20,389 nt of DNA. Source: Planctomycetota bacterium. Its GTDB lineage: Bacteria > Planctomycetota > Phycisphaerae > UBA1845 > PWPN01. A program made the position numbers and the translations under genes. This document shows positions 7,266-15,742 of the stretch, piece by piece. The stretch is taken from NCBI GenBank assembly GCA_020346805.1, contig CP070790.1, forward strand, positions 3,502,329 through 3,522,717. Direction: 5' to 3'. A model generated the notes under the pieces. That model was not told the origin of the DNA. It was given only the letters and a program-made list of their open reading frames with translations, and made no database searches. Numbering within the stretch: the stretch's first letter is position 1; the number at the start of each line of letters is the position of its first letter.

Positions 7266-8057
7266 ATGACCAGGAAGGTCTGTAATATAAAATACCTACG
7301 TTTGCTGCCGATCGTCTTACCGGTGTTGCCGCTGATAGCGGCAGGTGGTCTGGATGCCGCCTCAACCGATTCCGCGGTTATCGATACTTCCCGGAATGTT
7401 TCTCAACGGCTTGATAAATCTACAAAGATCGAAGGCACTTCCAGCCCTTCACCGTTTTTAACTGAGCGGTTAAGTAATGTGCCGCCTGAATTTCGTGAGA
7501 GTGAAAAGAAGGCTCTCAAGCGAGACGGACAACGATCCCAAATTAATTGGCAAAGGGCCAATAAAGCTGGTCCCCGGCAGGCCAGGCAATTCGGCATGTG
7601 GTCGTTGGGTGACTTCATTCCCTTGCTGGCGGTATTGGCCTTGATAGTGTCGGCGGCATGGGTGGTGAAGAAATTCATGCCCGCCCGGCGATTGTTTGCC
7701 GGCTCGGGAGCACTCAATGTTGTGGCCCGTACGCCTTTGACCGCAAAGCAAACTCTGGTGCTGGTCAAAATGGGGCGGAAGTTGTTGTTGTTGGGTATCT
7801 CGCCCGATCGAGTAACCACCTTATCGGTGGTGGATGATCCCGACGAAGTGGCCATGCTTCTCGGTCAGGTGGCCAGCGATCGCACTGATTCCATGACCCG
7901 GACTTTTGCCGAATCGTTCGCCGCCGAGGCGGAGGCTTATAAACGGGAGCCGGTTGTGAAGGATCCGGCAGCCATTGCCGGTGGCCAGGTACGTGGACTG
8001 TTGGAAAAAGTCCGCCGATTGGCCGGGCCCCGAGGAGTGTTCAAGGAAAGCATGTAA
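7266..8057 (+). CDS. fliO: FliO, flagellar export gate assembly protein
   Basis: The product (263 residues from ATG 7266) has an N-terminal hydrophobic signal or membrane helix at about 8-28 and a polar spacer. A second membrane helix lies at about 115-135 (DFIPLLAVLALIVSAAWVV), followed by the FliO cytoplasmic region VVARTPLTAKQTLVLVKMG and KLLLLGISPDRVTTL. FliO is a small transmembrane scaffold that stabilises FliP during export-gate assembly. The long N-terminal extension with a signal-like segment is larger than enterobacterial FliO but fits other phyla. ATG 7257 is in frame three codons earlier; AGGA at 7254-7257 favours 7266. Position between fliN and fliP agrees. Confidence 0.87.
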   Translation: MTRKVCNIKYLRLLPIVLPVLPLIAAGGLDAASTDSAVIDTSRNVSQRLDKSTKIEGTSSPSPFLTERLSNVPPEFRESEKKALKRDGQRSQINWQRANKAGPRQARQFGMWSLGDFIPLLAVLALIVSAAWVVKKFMPARRLFAGSGALNVVARTPLTAKQTLVLVKMGRKLLLLGISPDRVTTLSVVDDPDEVAMLLGQVASDRTDSMTRTFAESFAAEAEAYKREPVVKDPAAIAGGQVRGLLEKVRRLAGPRGVFKESM

Positions 8058-8103
8058 GGCTGAAACCGGCCGGAACTTTGTCCGGCATAATGGGGCAAAC
8101 AGC

Positions 8104-8949
8104 GTGACGGAGTTACGCGTTATTAAAGAGCATGGAGGCTCGCGGATACTGTTGACGGCGGCAATCATCTTGCTGCTGGTCGGTGGTGTACAGGCTCAGT
8201 CCGCAGCGGCATCCGCAGAAAATCCCGTTGACAACTCCCTGGGTGTTCCCGATCTCAGTCAGGCACTCCCGACCGCTCAAACCCGTGAAGGTGTTAATAA
8301 CACTATGCGGATTATTCTTGCCATAACTGTGCTGATGTTGGCCCCGTCGATTCTGGTAATGACCACCTGTTTTACCCGGATCATAATCGTCTTGGCCCTG
8401 CTCCGTCAGGCCATCGGTACCCATCAGCTACCCCCGACCCAAATCCTCGTGGGGCTGTCCTTGTTCCTTACTTTTTTAGTGATGGGTCCGACTTACAGTC
8501 GAATATACCGCGATTCCGTGGCCCCCTGGTTGAATAACGAACCTGAAATGACCCAACAGGCGGCGTTGCAAATCGCCACTGGGCACATGCGCGAATTTAT
8601 GTTCTCTCAGATCGAGCGAGTGGGCAACGAAGAGGATGTCTTTCTCTTTTTGGAATACTCCAGAAAAGAACAAATACCGGTGGACGAGCAAGTAGTTCGT
8701 GCCGACGTGGATACCCATGTATTAATACCGGCCTTTATTCTCAGTGAGTTAAAAACCGCGTTCATCATCGGTTTTCGCATTTACCTGCCCTTCCTGGTCA
8801 TCGATATGGTCATCGCCACCATATTAATCTCAATGGGCATGTTGATGTTGCCGCCGGTGATGATTTCGCTTCCCTTTAAACTGTTGTTGTTTGTCCTGGC
8901 CGATGGTTGGCATTTGGTGGTAACTTCACTGCTGACCGGTTTCTTATAA
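8104..8949 (+). CDS. fliP: FliP, flagellar export gate membrane protein
   Basis: From GTG 8104 this gives 281 residues with a cleavable signal peptide (hydrophobic core about 15-30, likely cleavage after VQA). The highly conserved FliP core follows: LAPSILVMTTCFTRIIIVLA, LLRQAIGTHQLPPTQILVGL, and the C-terminal ELKTAFIIGFRIYLPFLVID. FliP forms the pentameric core of the FliPQR export channel inside the MS ring. The frame is open back to 7975, but that stretch lies inside fliO and codes for nothing FliP-like; GTG 8104 with GGGG at 8092-8095 gives the expected signal peptide start. Lies 46 bases after fliO. Confidence 0.95.
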   Translation: MTELRVIKEHGGSRILLTAAIILLLVGGVQAQSAAASAENPVDNSLGVPDLSQALPTAQTREGVNNTMRIILAITVLMLAPSILVMTTCFTRIIIVLALLRQAIGTHQLPPTQILVGLSLFLTFLVMGPTYSRIYRDSVAPWLNNEPEMTQQAALQIATGHMREFMFSQIERVGNEEDVFLFLEYSRKEQIPVDEQVVRADVDTHVLIPAFILSELKTAFIIGFRIYLPFLVIDMVIATILISMGMLMLPPVMISLPFKLLLFVLADGWHLVVTSLLTGFL

Positions 8950-8978
8950 GCAGTGGTGGATAAATATGGAATTGTGAT

Positions 8979-9239
8979 ATGAATCCTACTGACGTGTTAC
9001 TTCTGGGACGTGAAGCGTTGATGATGGCCTTAATATTGTCGGTGCCGATTATAGGAGTCGGCATGCTGGTCGGCTTGGTCGTCTCCTTGTTTCAGTCCAT
9101 GACCCAGCTTCAGGAGCAGACGTTGAGTTTCGTTCCCAAGATAGTGGCTATGGTTGGTATCGCTTTGTTGTTAATACCCTGGTTGGCGGGCCGAATTATG
9201 GAATATGCCTCGCAGTTGTTCGGCATATCACCGTTTTGA
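8979..9239 (+). CDS. fliQ: FliQ, flagellar export gate membrane protein
   Basis: The 86-residue product has two membrane helices (about 16-38 and 52-72) around the conserved loop SLFQSMTQLQEQTLSFVPKI. This matches the FliQ family in length and motif. FliQ packs four copies around FliPR to form the export gate. The start ATG 8979 opens with MNPTDVLLLGREAL, a typical FliQ start; the ribosome site (TGGA) is weak. Lies between fliP and fliR, with gaps of 29 and 33 bases. Confidence 0.96.
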   Translation: MNPTDVLLLGREALMMALILSVPIIGVGMLVGLVVSLFQSMTQLQEQTLSFVPKIVAMVGIALLLIPWLAGRIMEYASQLFGISPF

Positions 9240-9272
9240 GTGCCGCCGGTCGAGAATAAATGAGATAATTAA

Positions 9273-10058
9273 ATGTCTTTTTCTTTTGTTGAATTTTATG
9301 CCTTTTTGCCGGCTTTTCTACTGGTGCTGTTTCGCGTCGGTGGTCTGATATTGGCCGCTCCGATGTTCAACAGTTCTGTTCTGCCCGCCAGAATCAAAAC
9401 CATGATCGCGGTGGCTATCAGCTTGGCCGTGTTTCCCATGATGATTTCCTACGTGCCCGCCTCGATAACCCTCGGGTCGGCGGTGGCTGGATTGGCAGGT
9501 GAATTGGCCATCGGGTTGTTCATCGGTTTGGGAGTAACATTACTGTTTGTCGGTATTCAGATCGGGGCCCAGTTGGTCGGACAGCAGTCGGGGATTAGAC
9601 TCGGCAATGTTTTCAATCCCCTGGCCGAAGCCTCCGGGTCGATACTTGGCCAACTTTATTTTCTGGTAGCCCTGATGGTTTTTCTGATGGTGGGCGGTCA
9701 TCGGGCGGTGGTAAGGGCCTTGCTTGACAGCTTTGCCGCTATTCCACCCATGAGTTTTGAGCTCTCCGCAAACTTGTTGGACATACTCATCAGTATTTGC
9801 GGTCTTTCCTTTTCCATCGCCCTTAGGGTAGCCGGTCCCATGATCCTGGCTTTGATGTTGGCCTTGGTCACTTTGGGTTTTATTTCGCGCACTTTGCCGC
9901 AACTAAATATCCTGACGGTTGGTTTTCCCATCAAGTTGGCCCTGGCCCTAATGATAATGGCCTTGACCATAATGTCGCTGGAACCTTTATTGCTGGATGG
10001 ACTGACTATTGGCCTGGACGGCATCCGGGCCGGTTTAGGATTGGCCCCTATGAGTTAA
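9273..10058 (+). CDS. fliR: FliR, flagellar export gate membrane protein
   Basis: This 261-residue integral membrane protein has about six hydrophobic helices and the FliR signatures FRVGGLILAAPMFNSSVLPA and QIGAQLVGQQSGIRLGNVFN. It completes the FliP5Q4R1 channel as the single FliR copy. The start ATG 9273 has a weak purine-rich site. The stop TAA at 10056-10058 is in the same reading frame as the following flhB start at 10089, with no other stop between, so only one stop codon separates FliR from a FliR-FlhB fusion. Confidence 0.95.
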   Translation: MSFSFVEFYAFLPAFLLVLFRVGGLILAAPMFNSSVLPARIKTMIAVAISLAVFPMMISYVPASITLGSAVAGLAGELAIGLFIGLGVTLLFVGIQIGAQLVGQQSGIRLGNVFNPLAEASGSILGQLYFLVALMVFLMVGGHRAVVRALLDSFAAIPPMSFELSANLLDILISICGLSFSIALRVAGPMILALMLALVTLGFISRTLPQLNILTVGFPIKLALALMIMALTIMSLEPLLLDGLTIGLDGIRAGLGLAPMS

Positions 10059-10059
10059 C

Positions 10060-10089
10060 AGGAGTGCGGGAATAGATCCCGCGAATGTA
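10060..10089 (+). promoter_or_regulatory. flhB initiation region with a hairpin between Shine-Dalgarno and start codon
   Basis: AGGAG at 10060-10064 is the only good Shine-Dalgarno before flhB but lies 24 bases from the ATG at 10089. Between them is a perfect hairpin: GCGGGA (10066-10071), loop ATAGA, TCCCGC (10077-10082). Folding it away leaves about 7 bases, the ideal distance. No ATG, GTG or TTG occurs in frame between the fliR stop and 10089. The geometry is seen directly; the translational role is inferred. Confidence 0.5.
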
Positions 10090-11195
10090 TGCCCGATACT
10101 TCGCAAGACAGAACCGAACAGCCCACCCCGCGTCGCCGCCGGGAGGCCCGACAGCGAGGTCAGATCGGCAAAAGCGCCGACCTGACTGGTAGCGTGGTTT
10201 TGCTGGGGGGAGTGATTGCCTTGTATGTGTTCGGGCAAAAGATTCTCGAACGTCTGTTGCTGGTAACCCGCGGCTGTTTCGGGGGATCGACTGAGGTGAT
10301 GACCGATGCCCACCAGGCCGTACCAACCCTGTCGGCCGCATTTAATGAAACTGTCGCTATGGTTTTGCCCGTTATGTTGATGGTACTGGTACTGGCCCTG
10401 GTAACTTCGTTTGCCCAGGTGGGGACGTTGTTTACCAGCAAGCCCGTACGGCCTTCGTTGGCCAGACTCAATCCCTTCACTGGTTTGAAACGAATATTCA
10501 GCGGCCGCTCCTTGGTGCAATTACTTATGGGAATAGTCAAGCTTTCGCTGCTGTCACTGATTGCCTACTGGACGCTTAGCAGCCGGGCCGAGGTTTTAGC
10601 CAAGGCATCGACAATGCACCATCTGCCCATGCTGGCGGTGATGGCTGAAGTTGTATTTGTACTCGGATTACGGTTAGCCGTTGTACTATTGGGATTGGGG
10701 ATCATCGATTTTATCTATCAACGCTACCGCGCGGAAAAAGATCTGAAGATGACCAGGCAGGAACTTAAGGATGAACTCAAACGCATGGAGGGCGATCCCC
10801 AAATCAAACAGAAACGTCGTGAAGTTCAGCAGCAGATTACCTTCCAACGGATTCAAGACGCCGTTCCCCAGGCCGATATGGTCATCACCAGCCCGAGGGA
10901 ATTGGCGGTGGTCATTAAATATGATCCTGAGACCATGACCGCCCCCAAAGTCAGCGGCAGAGGGGTATATGCCATGGCTCAACGTATCAGGGAGTTGGCT
11001 ATAGAGAATGGCATACCCATTGTGGAGCGAAAATCGTTGGCCCATGCCTTATATAACCGGGTTCGGATCGGTCACGAAATTCCGCCTGGTTTGTATAAAG
11101 AGGTTGCCGAGATGTTGGCCTATGTACTCGAATTGTCGGATAAAGGTTTTACCCGCCCGCTTTATGCCGGGGCGGCCATGAGCCGGGAGTATTAA
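10089..11195 (+). CDS. flhB: FlhB, export gate/specificity switch protein with altered cleavage motif
   Basis: This 368-residue protein starts with RTEQPTPRRRREARQRGQIG, the classic FlhB N-terminus. Four membrane helices follow, then the cytoplasmic linker KMTRQELKDELKRMEGDPQI and a full cytoplasmic domain ending EIPPGLYKEVAEMLAYVLEL. FlhB controls the switch of export substrates from rod/hook to filament type. In nearly all homologues this depends on self-cleavage between Asn and Pro of NPTH. Here that site reads SPRE (S268, P269, R270, E271), in the context ADMVITSPRELAVVIKYDPE. Asn is therefore replaced, and Thr and His too, while flanking residues are normal. It is 30 bases after fliR and in the same frame. 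Identity is certain; the consequence of the altered motif is inferred. Confidence 0.95.
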   Translation: MPDTSQDRTEQPTPRRRREARQRGQIGKSADLTGSVVLLGGVIALYVFGQKILERLLLVTRGCFGGSTEVMTDAHQAVPTLSAAFNETVAMVLPVMLMVLVLALVTSFAQVGTLFTSKPVRPSLARLNPFTGLKRIFSGRSLVQLLMGIVKLSLLSLIAYWTLSSRAEVLAKASTMHHLPMLAVMAEVVFVLGLRLAVVLLGLGIIDFIYQRYRAEKDLKMTRQELKDELKRMEGDPQIKQKRREVQQQITFQRIQDAVPQADMVITSPRELAVVIKYDPETMTAPKVSGRGVYAMAQRIRELAIENGIPIVERKSLAHALYNRVRIGHEIPPGLYKEVAEMLAYVLELSDKGFTRPLYAGAAMSREY

Positions 11196-11208
11196 AAAGG
11201 TTTTGCAG

Positions 11209-13317
11209 ATGGCGATGGAGACTGCTTTACAATCACGACCCTTACGGTTGATCGAGCAATACCGGGGCATGACACTGCCCCTGGGGGCCACGGCCCTGAT
11301 CTTCGTGTTGCTTGTGCCTTTGCCCACGGCCTTGTTGGATTTTCTGTTGGCCGCCAATATCACCCTGGCGGCGGTAATCCTGTTGACCACCATGTATCTT
11401 CACCGTCCCCTGGAATTCTCGACCTTTCCTTCTCTGTTGTTATCCATGACCCTGTTTCGGCTCACCTTAAATACCGCCACCACCAGGATCATTCTGACCC
11501 ACGGCCACGAAGGAAGCGCCGCCGCCGGACGGGTGATTGAGGTATTCGGTAACTTCGTAACCGCGGGCTCGCTGGTCGTGGGGATCATCATTTTCACAAT
11601 CATTATCGTGATCCAATTTGTGGTTATCACCAAAGGAGCGACGCGAATCGCCGAAGTGGCCGCCCGTTTTACCCTCGACGGCATGCCCGGCAAGCAGATG
11701 GCCATCGATGCCGATCTCAACGCCGGCATGATTGATGAGAATGAAGCCCGGTGCCGGCGACAGGAAATTACCCGGGAGGCAGACTTTTACGGGGCCATGG
11801 ATGGGGCCGCCAAATTTGTCCGCGGTGATGCCATCGCTGCACTTGTTATTACCGTGGTCAATATTCTCGGTGGGCTATGTGTGGGAATGATTCAGCATAA
11901 TATGGGGCTCGGTCAGTGTCTGGAAGTATTTGCCAGACTTACTATCGGTGACGGATTAGTGGCGGCCATACCTGCTTTCATCATAGCTGTGGGGGCGGGT
12001 ATGCTGGTTACCCGCAGCAGCGCCAAATCCAATCTCGGCGAAGAGCTTTTGCACCAACTCACCGCCAGACCGGTGGTTCTGGTTCTGGCCGCCGTTTTTC
12101 TCGGTTTTCTTTCTCTGACGCCGTTGCCCAAGGTACCTTTACTGTTGTTGGCCGCCGGTTGCGGGGGATTGGCCTTCTTTTTAAACAGTTCGCGTAACCT
12201 TGCCGCCGCCGTTGCCGAAAAAACAAAAGCCGATGCTAAAAATAACCGGCAGGTTGAGTCTTTGTTAAGCGTCGATGCCATGGAACTTGAGATAGGTTTC
12301 GGCCTGATAAAACTTTTGGATCGCCAGCGGGGCGGCAACCTGCTGGATAAGATCTCTAACATGAGGCGGCAAATCGCCGCCGAGTTGGGTATCGTCGTAC
12401 CTCCCATCCGTGTCCGCGATCATCTGAAACTCGAACCTTCTCAGTACCTTATCAAACTTCGGGGGGTGGAAGTGGCCCGGGGCGAATGTATGCCCGACCA
12501 CCTGTTGGCTATCGATAACGGAAATGTAGATTCGCCGATGACCGGTATCGAAACCACCGAACCTGCCTTCGGATTACCTGCCTGGTGGATAAAACCGGAA
12601 CAAAGGACCGAGGCCCAACAGCGTAACTGTATGGTAGTCGACTGTTGCGGCGTTCTGGCAACTCATCTGACTGAAGTTATCAAACAACATGCCGATGAAT
12701 TACTGACCCGCCAGCAAACCCACAAACTGCTGGATACAATCAGAGAAAAATCTCCCAAGATTGTTGAAGATGTTATCCCCGATGTTATCAAGGTGGGTCA
12801 ACTACAGCGCGTATTGCAGAATCTATTACACGAGCGTGTAGCAGTCCGCGATCTGGAAACTATTCTCGAAACCTTGGGTGACTGGGCCACGCGGACCAAA
12901 GATCCCGATATATTGACCGAATATGTCCGCAACTCGCTGGCCGGAACCATATGTCAGATGTACAGAGACGAATCGAACACGATTAGGGTGATTACCCTGG
13001 ATCCCAGGATTGAGGATTTGATCAATACCCACCTGGAAACCAATGATCGTGGAACGTACCTGTCTCTTCCGCCGGAAACGCAAAACCGACTGGTGTTTGC
13101 GGTTAAGGAGCGACTCGAACAGGCGATGGGGGGGGCGGATGGTCGGACCGTAGCCGTTCTTTGTTCACCTCAGGTTCGCATTTGGGTGCGGCGAATGATC
13201 GAGTCTGTGCTGCCGCATGTTCCGGTATTGGCTTATAACGAAATTGTTAGCGGTATTGAAGTTCAGTCTCTAGCATTGGTGGTACTTGTAGATGAATTTG
13301 AAAACGTACCAGGGTAA
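11209..13317 (+). CDS. flhA: FlhA, major export gate protein
   Basis: The 702-residue product has about eight membrane helices in its first half. It carries the FHIPEP-family signature RIAEVAARFTLDGMPGKQMA (about 146-165), the conserved DFYGAMDGAAKFVRGDAIAA segment, and a large cytoplasmic domain about 330-702. FlhA forms the nonameric ring that couples proton flow to export and receives chaperone-substrate complexes on its cytoplasmic domain. A TTG at 11203 and an ATG at 11215 are in frame, but AAAAGG ending at 11200 best fits ATG 11209. It lies 13 bases after flhB, and its last 26 bases overlap flhF. Confidence 0.97.
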   Translation: MAMETALQSRPLRLIEQYRGMTLPLGATALIFVLLVPLPTALLDFLLAANITLAAVILLTTMYLHRPLEFSTFPSLLLSMTLFRLTLNTATTRIILTHGHEGSAAAGRVIEVFGNFVTAGSLVVGIIIFTIIIVIQFVVITKGATRIAEVAARFTLDGMPGKQMAIDADLNAGMIDENEARCRRQEITREADFYGAMDGAAKFVRGDAIAALVITVVNILGGLCVGMIQHNMGLGQCLEVFARLTIGDGLVAAIPAFIIAVGAGMLVTRSSAKSNLGEELLHQLTARPVVLVLAAVFLGFLSLTPLPKVPLLLLAAGCGGLAFFLNSSRNLAAAVAEKTKADAKNNRQVESLLSVDAMELEIGFGLIKLLDRQRGGNLLDKISNMRRQIAAELGIVVPPIRVRDHLKLEPSQYLIKLRGVEVARGECMPDHLLAIDNGNVDSPMTGIETTEPAFGLPAWWIKPEQRTEAQQRNCMVVDCCGVLATHLTEVIKQHADELLTRQQTHKLLDTIREKSPKIVEDVIPDVIKVGQLQRVLQNLLHERVAVRDLETILETLGDWATRTKDPDILTEYVRNSLAGTICQMYRDESNTIRVITLDPRIEDLINTHLETNDRGTYLSLPPETQNRLVFAVKERLEQAMGGADGRTVAVLCSPQVRIWVRRMIESVLPHVPVLAYNEIVSGIEVQSLALVVLVDEFENVPG

Positions 13318-14737
13318 CTCGATGTCCCAGGCCCTCGAAAGGGTTAAGGCGGATCTCGGCGGTAACGCGGTGATCCTGGACACCCGAACCATAAAAACCG
13401 GAGGCCTGTTGGGAGTGGGACGCAAAACGGTGGTCGAAATTACCGCCGGGCGAGATTCAAATACTTTGTCTCAGCGAAAACGTCCCCCTGTTATTCCGGA
13501 TCACAATGTGGCATTCTTAACTGCCGGTGATGTGGAAAGTCGTCCGGCCGGAACTCTGCCGGCGGAGGGGACCGCGAGTAGAGGTGTGACGGAACCCATC
13601 GCCGAACCTGCCGTTCAACAAAACAATTCCACTCTTTGGGCCCTACAGAACCAGATAGGTGAATTACGAACCATGGTTAGTGAGTTATTAAGCAGGCCGG
13701 CATCCGCATCGGTTTCTCAAACAACCATTCCCGATGTGCCTGAAGAACTTAGTGACTACTACAAAAGGCTTATTCAAAACGCGGTAGCCGAGGAGATTGC
13801 CTGCGAGGTGATTGCCAAGGCCAAAGACCGATTGGCAGAATGTCGTAACCGGTTGGAAACCAGCGAATTGTCGAACGGGAGCCGAGACGATGGCGAAAAA
13901 CAAATGATGGCCGGGATGGTGCACGGAATTCTGGTCGAGACTATTGAAAAGATGCTGCCCCCGGTTGAGCCGATCCGGTTACCTGCTCACGGCGGACCCA
14001 AGTGTGTTGCCCTGGTTGGGCCTACCGGTGTGGGCAAAACCACTACCATCGCCAAGCTGGCCGCCCACCTTAAGCTTCGCCAGAATTTGCGTGTGGGGCT
14101 GATTACCATCGACACTTACCGGATCGCCGCCGTCGATCAGCTTAAAACCTACGCTGACATTTTAAACGTGCCTCTTCAGATCGTGATAACCCTCGATCAG
14201 ATGCGGGAGGCCTTGAGCAGTTTGGCCGATCGAGATGTGGTTTTGATCGATACCTCCGGCCGAAGCCAAAATGATAAAAAACGTTTGCAGGAATTGAAAA
14301 CCTTCCTGGAGGCGGCCGGCAATTCGGGTTCCAGAATCGATTGTTACATTTCCGATAATGATAACCAGGAGGACCGGTTTTGTTGTCACGGTTCCAGCCA
14401 GGCAGGTTCATTGGAAACCCATCTGGTACTTTCATGTACCGCTCACCCCAAGCAGTTGATCGAGGTCGCGGAAAAATTCGGTATTCTGGGTATCGATCGC
14501 GTGGTCTTCACCAAGTTGGATGAGGCGGTAGGATTGGGTGTGATCTTGAATGTAATTAGTCGCACCAATTTAAAATTGTCATATCTGAGCACCGGACAGG
14601 ATGTACCGGATGATATTGAAGTGGGGCACCTTCGGCAGATTGCGGAAATGGTCCTTAATCGGGATGCCGAATCGTTCTGGGAACAATCCCGCGATCGAAC
14701 TGCTGACCGTCAGGTTGCAATGAGGCAGCTTATGTAG
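13292..14737 (+). CDS. flhF: FlhF, SRP-type GTPase for flagellar placement
   Basis: This 481-residue protein has the FlhF N-terminus MNLKTYQGNSMSQALERVKA, a Gln/Pro-rich middle (about 90-150), a helical N domain, and an SRP-type GTPase domain. GTPase motifs are GPTGVGKT at 243-250, DTYRIAAVDQL from 274, DTSGRS from 320, then TKLDEAVGLGVILNV and TGQDVPDDIE. FlhF marks the cell pole for flagellum assembly. The GTPase domain carries an extra stretch at about 344-374, rich in Cys, Asp, Asn and Ser, where homologues pass almost directly to HLVLS. The start lies inside flhA (26-base overlap). A later in-frame ATG at 13322 would remove the conserved first strand, so 13292 is preferred. Confidence 0.93.
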   Translation: MNLKTYQGNSMSQALERVKADLGGNAVILDTRTIKTGGLLGVGRKTVVEITAGRDSNTLSQRKRPPVIPDHNVAFLTAGDVESRPAGTLPAEGTASRGVTEPIAEPAVQQNNSTLWALQNQIGELRTMVSELLSRPASASVSQTTIPDVPEELSDYYKRLIQNAVAEEIACEVIAKAKDRLAECRNRLETSELSNGSRDDGEKQMMAGMVHGILVETIEKMLPPVEPIRLPAHGGPKCVALVGPTGVGKTTTIAKLAAHLKLRQNLRVGLITIDTYRIAAVDQLKTYADILNVPLQIVITLDQMREALSSLADRDVVLIDTSGRSQNDKKRLQELKTFLEAAGNSGSRIDCYISDNDNQEDRFCCHGSSQAGSLETHLVLSCTAHPKQLIEVAEKFGILGIDRVVFTKLDEAVGLGVILNVISRTNLKLSYLSTGQDVPDDIEVGHLRQIAEMVLNRDAESFWEQSRDRTADRQVAMRQLM

Positions 14738-14775
14738 GTCGTCAACGTTCGTGGATGATGGCCTGGAGGCCAAGG

Positions 14776-15693
14776 ATGGCCGATCAAGAAAACTATTCCG
14801 AACGTACCGATCAAGCTCATCGGCTCAGGCAATTGGTATTGCAGAGAGATAGCGATGAACTTCATGCCTCCGGTTCCACCCATGTGATCGCGGTGACCAG
14901 CGGTAAGGGAGGGGTGGGAAAGACATTCCTTGCGGTTAATCTTTCCATTGCCCTGGCGGCGCGCAACCACCGCGTCATTCTTTTCGACATGGACATGGGA
15001 TTGGCCAACGCGGACATCGTCCTGGGGGTACAACCGAACTTCACCTGGAATGATGTTTTGAAGGGTCGAAGATCGTTGGATGATATTATGGTTCAAGGCC
15101 CCGGCCAAATCGCTTTTGTTCCCGCAAGCTCCGGTATCGCACATATGGCGGATCTTTCCGAGTTTGAAAGGTACCAGTTAAGGTTGGCCATGCACCAAAT
15201 TGAGTGCAGGTATGACGTGGTGATACTGGATTGCGGGGCGGGTATCTCACAGAACGTAGTGGGTTTCGCATCTTCAGCGGACACCGTTCTGGTCACCGCT
15301 ACCCCTGAACCCACGGCCATCACCGATGCTTATGCCATGATCAAAACTTTTGCTGTGGATCCGGCCGGCAACATTTATAATTGCTCTGGGAGTTCATCCA
15401 TCGGCGTACTTGTCAATCAGGCCGAAAGTCGACGGGAAGGTTGTGAAACTTACGAGCGTCTGGCTCAAGTGGCGGCCCGATTTCTCCATCTGCCCGTCAG
15501 TGACTTTGGTTACATTCTCAGGGACGATCATGTTTCGGCCGCCGTACGACAGCGATGCCCCGTCATCTTGCGATATCCAAGATGCTCGGCCAGTACTTGT
15601 TTGATGGCTGTCGCCGGTAAACTCGCCCACGAACTGGGACAGCCTGAGAGCTCAAAGAGCTTGTTTTATCGGGTGATGAATATGTTCCTATAA
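14776..15693 (+). CDS. flhG: FlhG (MinD-like ATPase), flagellar number regulator
   Basis: From ATG 14776 the product is 305 residues. Near its N-terminus is TDQAHRLRQLV (DQA at 12-14), the DQAxxLR element by which FlhG stimulates FlhF GTPase. A deviant Walker A follows (VTSGKGGVGKTFLAVN), then FDMDMGLANADIVLG and a switch II DCGAG. FlhG limits flagellum number and acts on the C-ring and FlhF. GGAGG at 14765-14769 sets the start; ATGs at 14755 and 14758 are poorer. The C-terminus ends SLFYRVMNMFL, which could be a short membrane-targeting helix. Lies 38 bases after flhF and closes the tightly packed series. Confidence 0.93.
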   Translation: MADQENYSERTDQAHRLRQLVLQRDSDELHASGSTHVIAVTSGKGGVGKTFLAVNLSIALAARNHRVILFDMDMGLANADIVLGVQPNFTWNDVLKGRRSLDDIMVQGPGQIAFVPASSGIAHMADLSEFERYQLRLAMHQIECRYDVVILDCGAGISQNVVGFASSADTVLVTATPEPTAITDAYAMIKTFAVDPAGNIYNCSGSSSIGVLVNQAESRREGCETYERLAQVAARFLHLPVSDFGYILRDDHVSAAVRQRCPVILRYPRCSASTCLMAVAGKLAHELGQPESSKSLFYRVMNMFL

Positions 15694-15742
15694 CCCACCT
15701 CAATATTCATCGCCAAAACATCAATCTGGGAAAGATTAGACC

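Noticed and set aside
11913..12407. Minus-strand open frame of 164 codons inside flhA
   Set aside because: Opposite the FlhA membrane and linker region; no motif, shadow composition.
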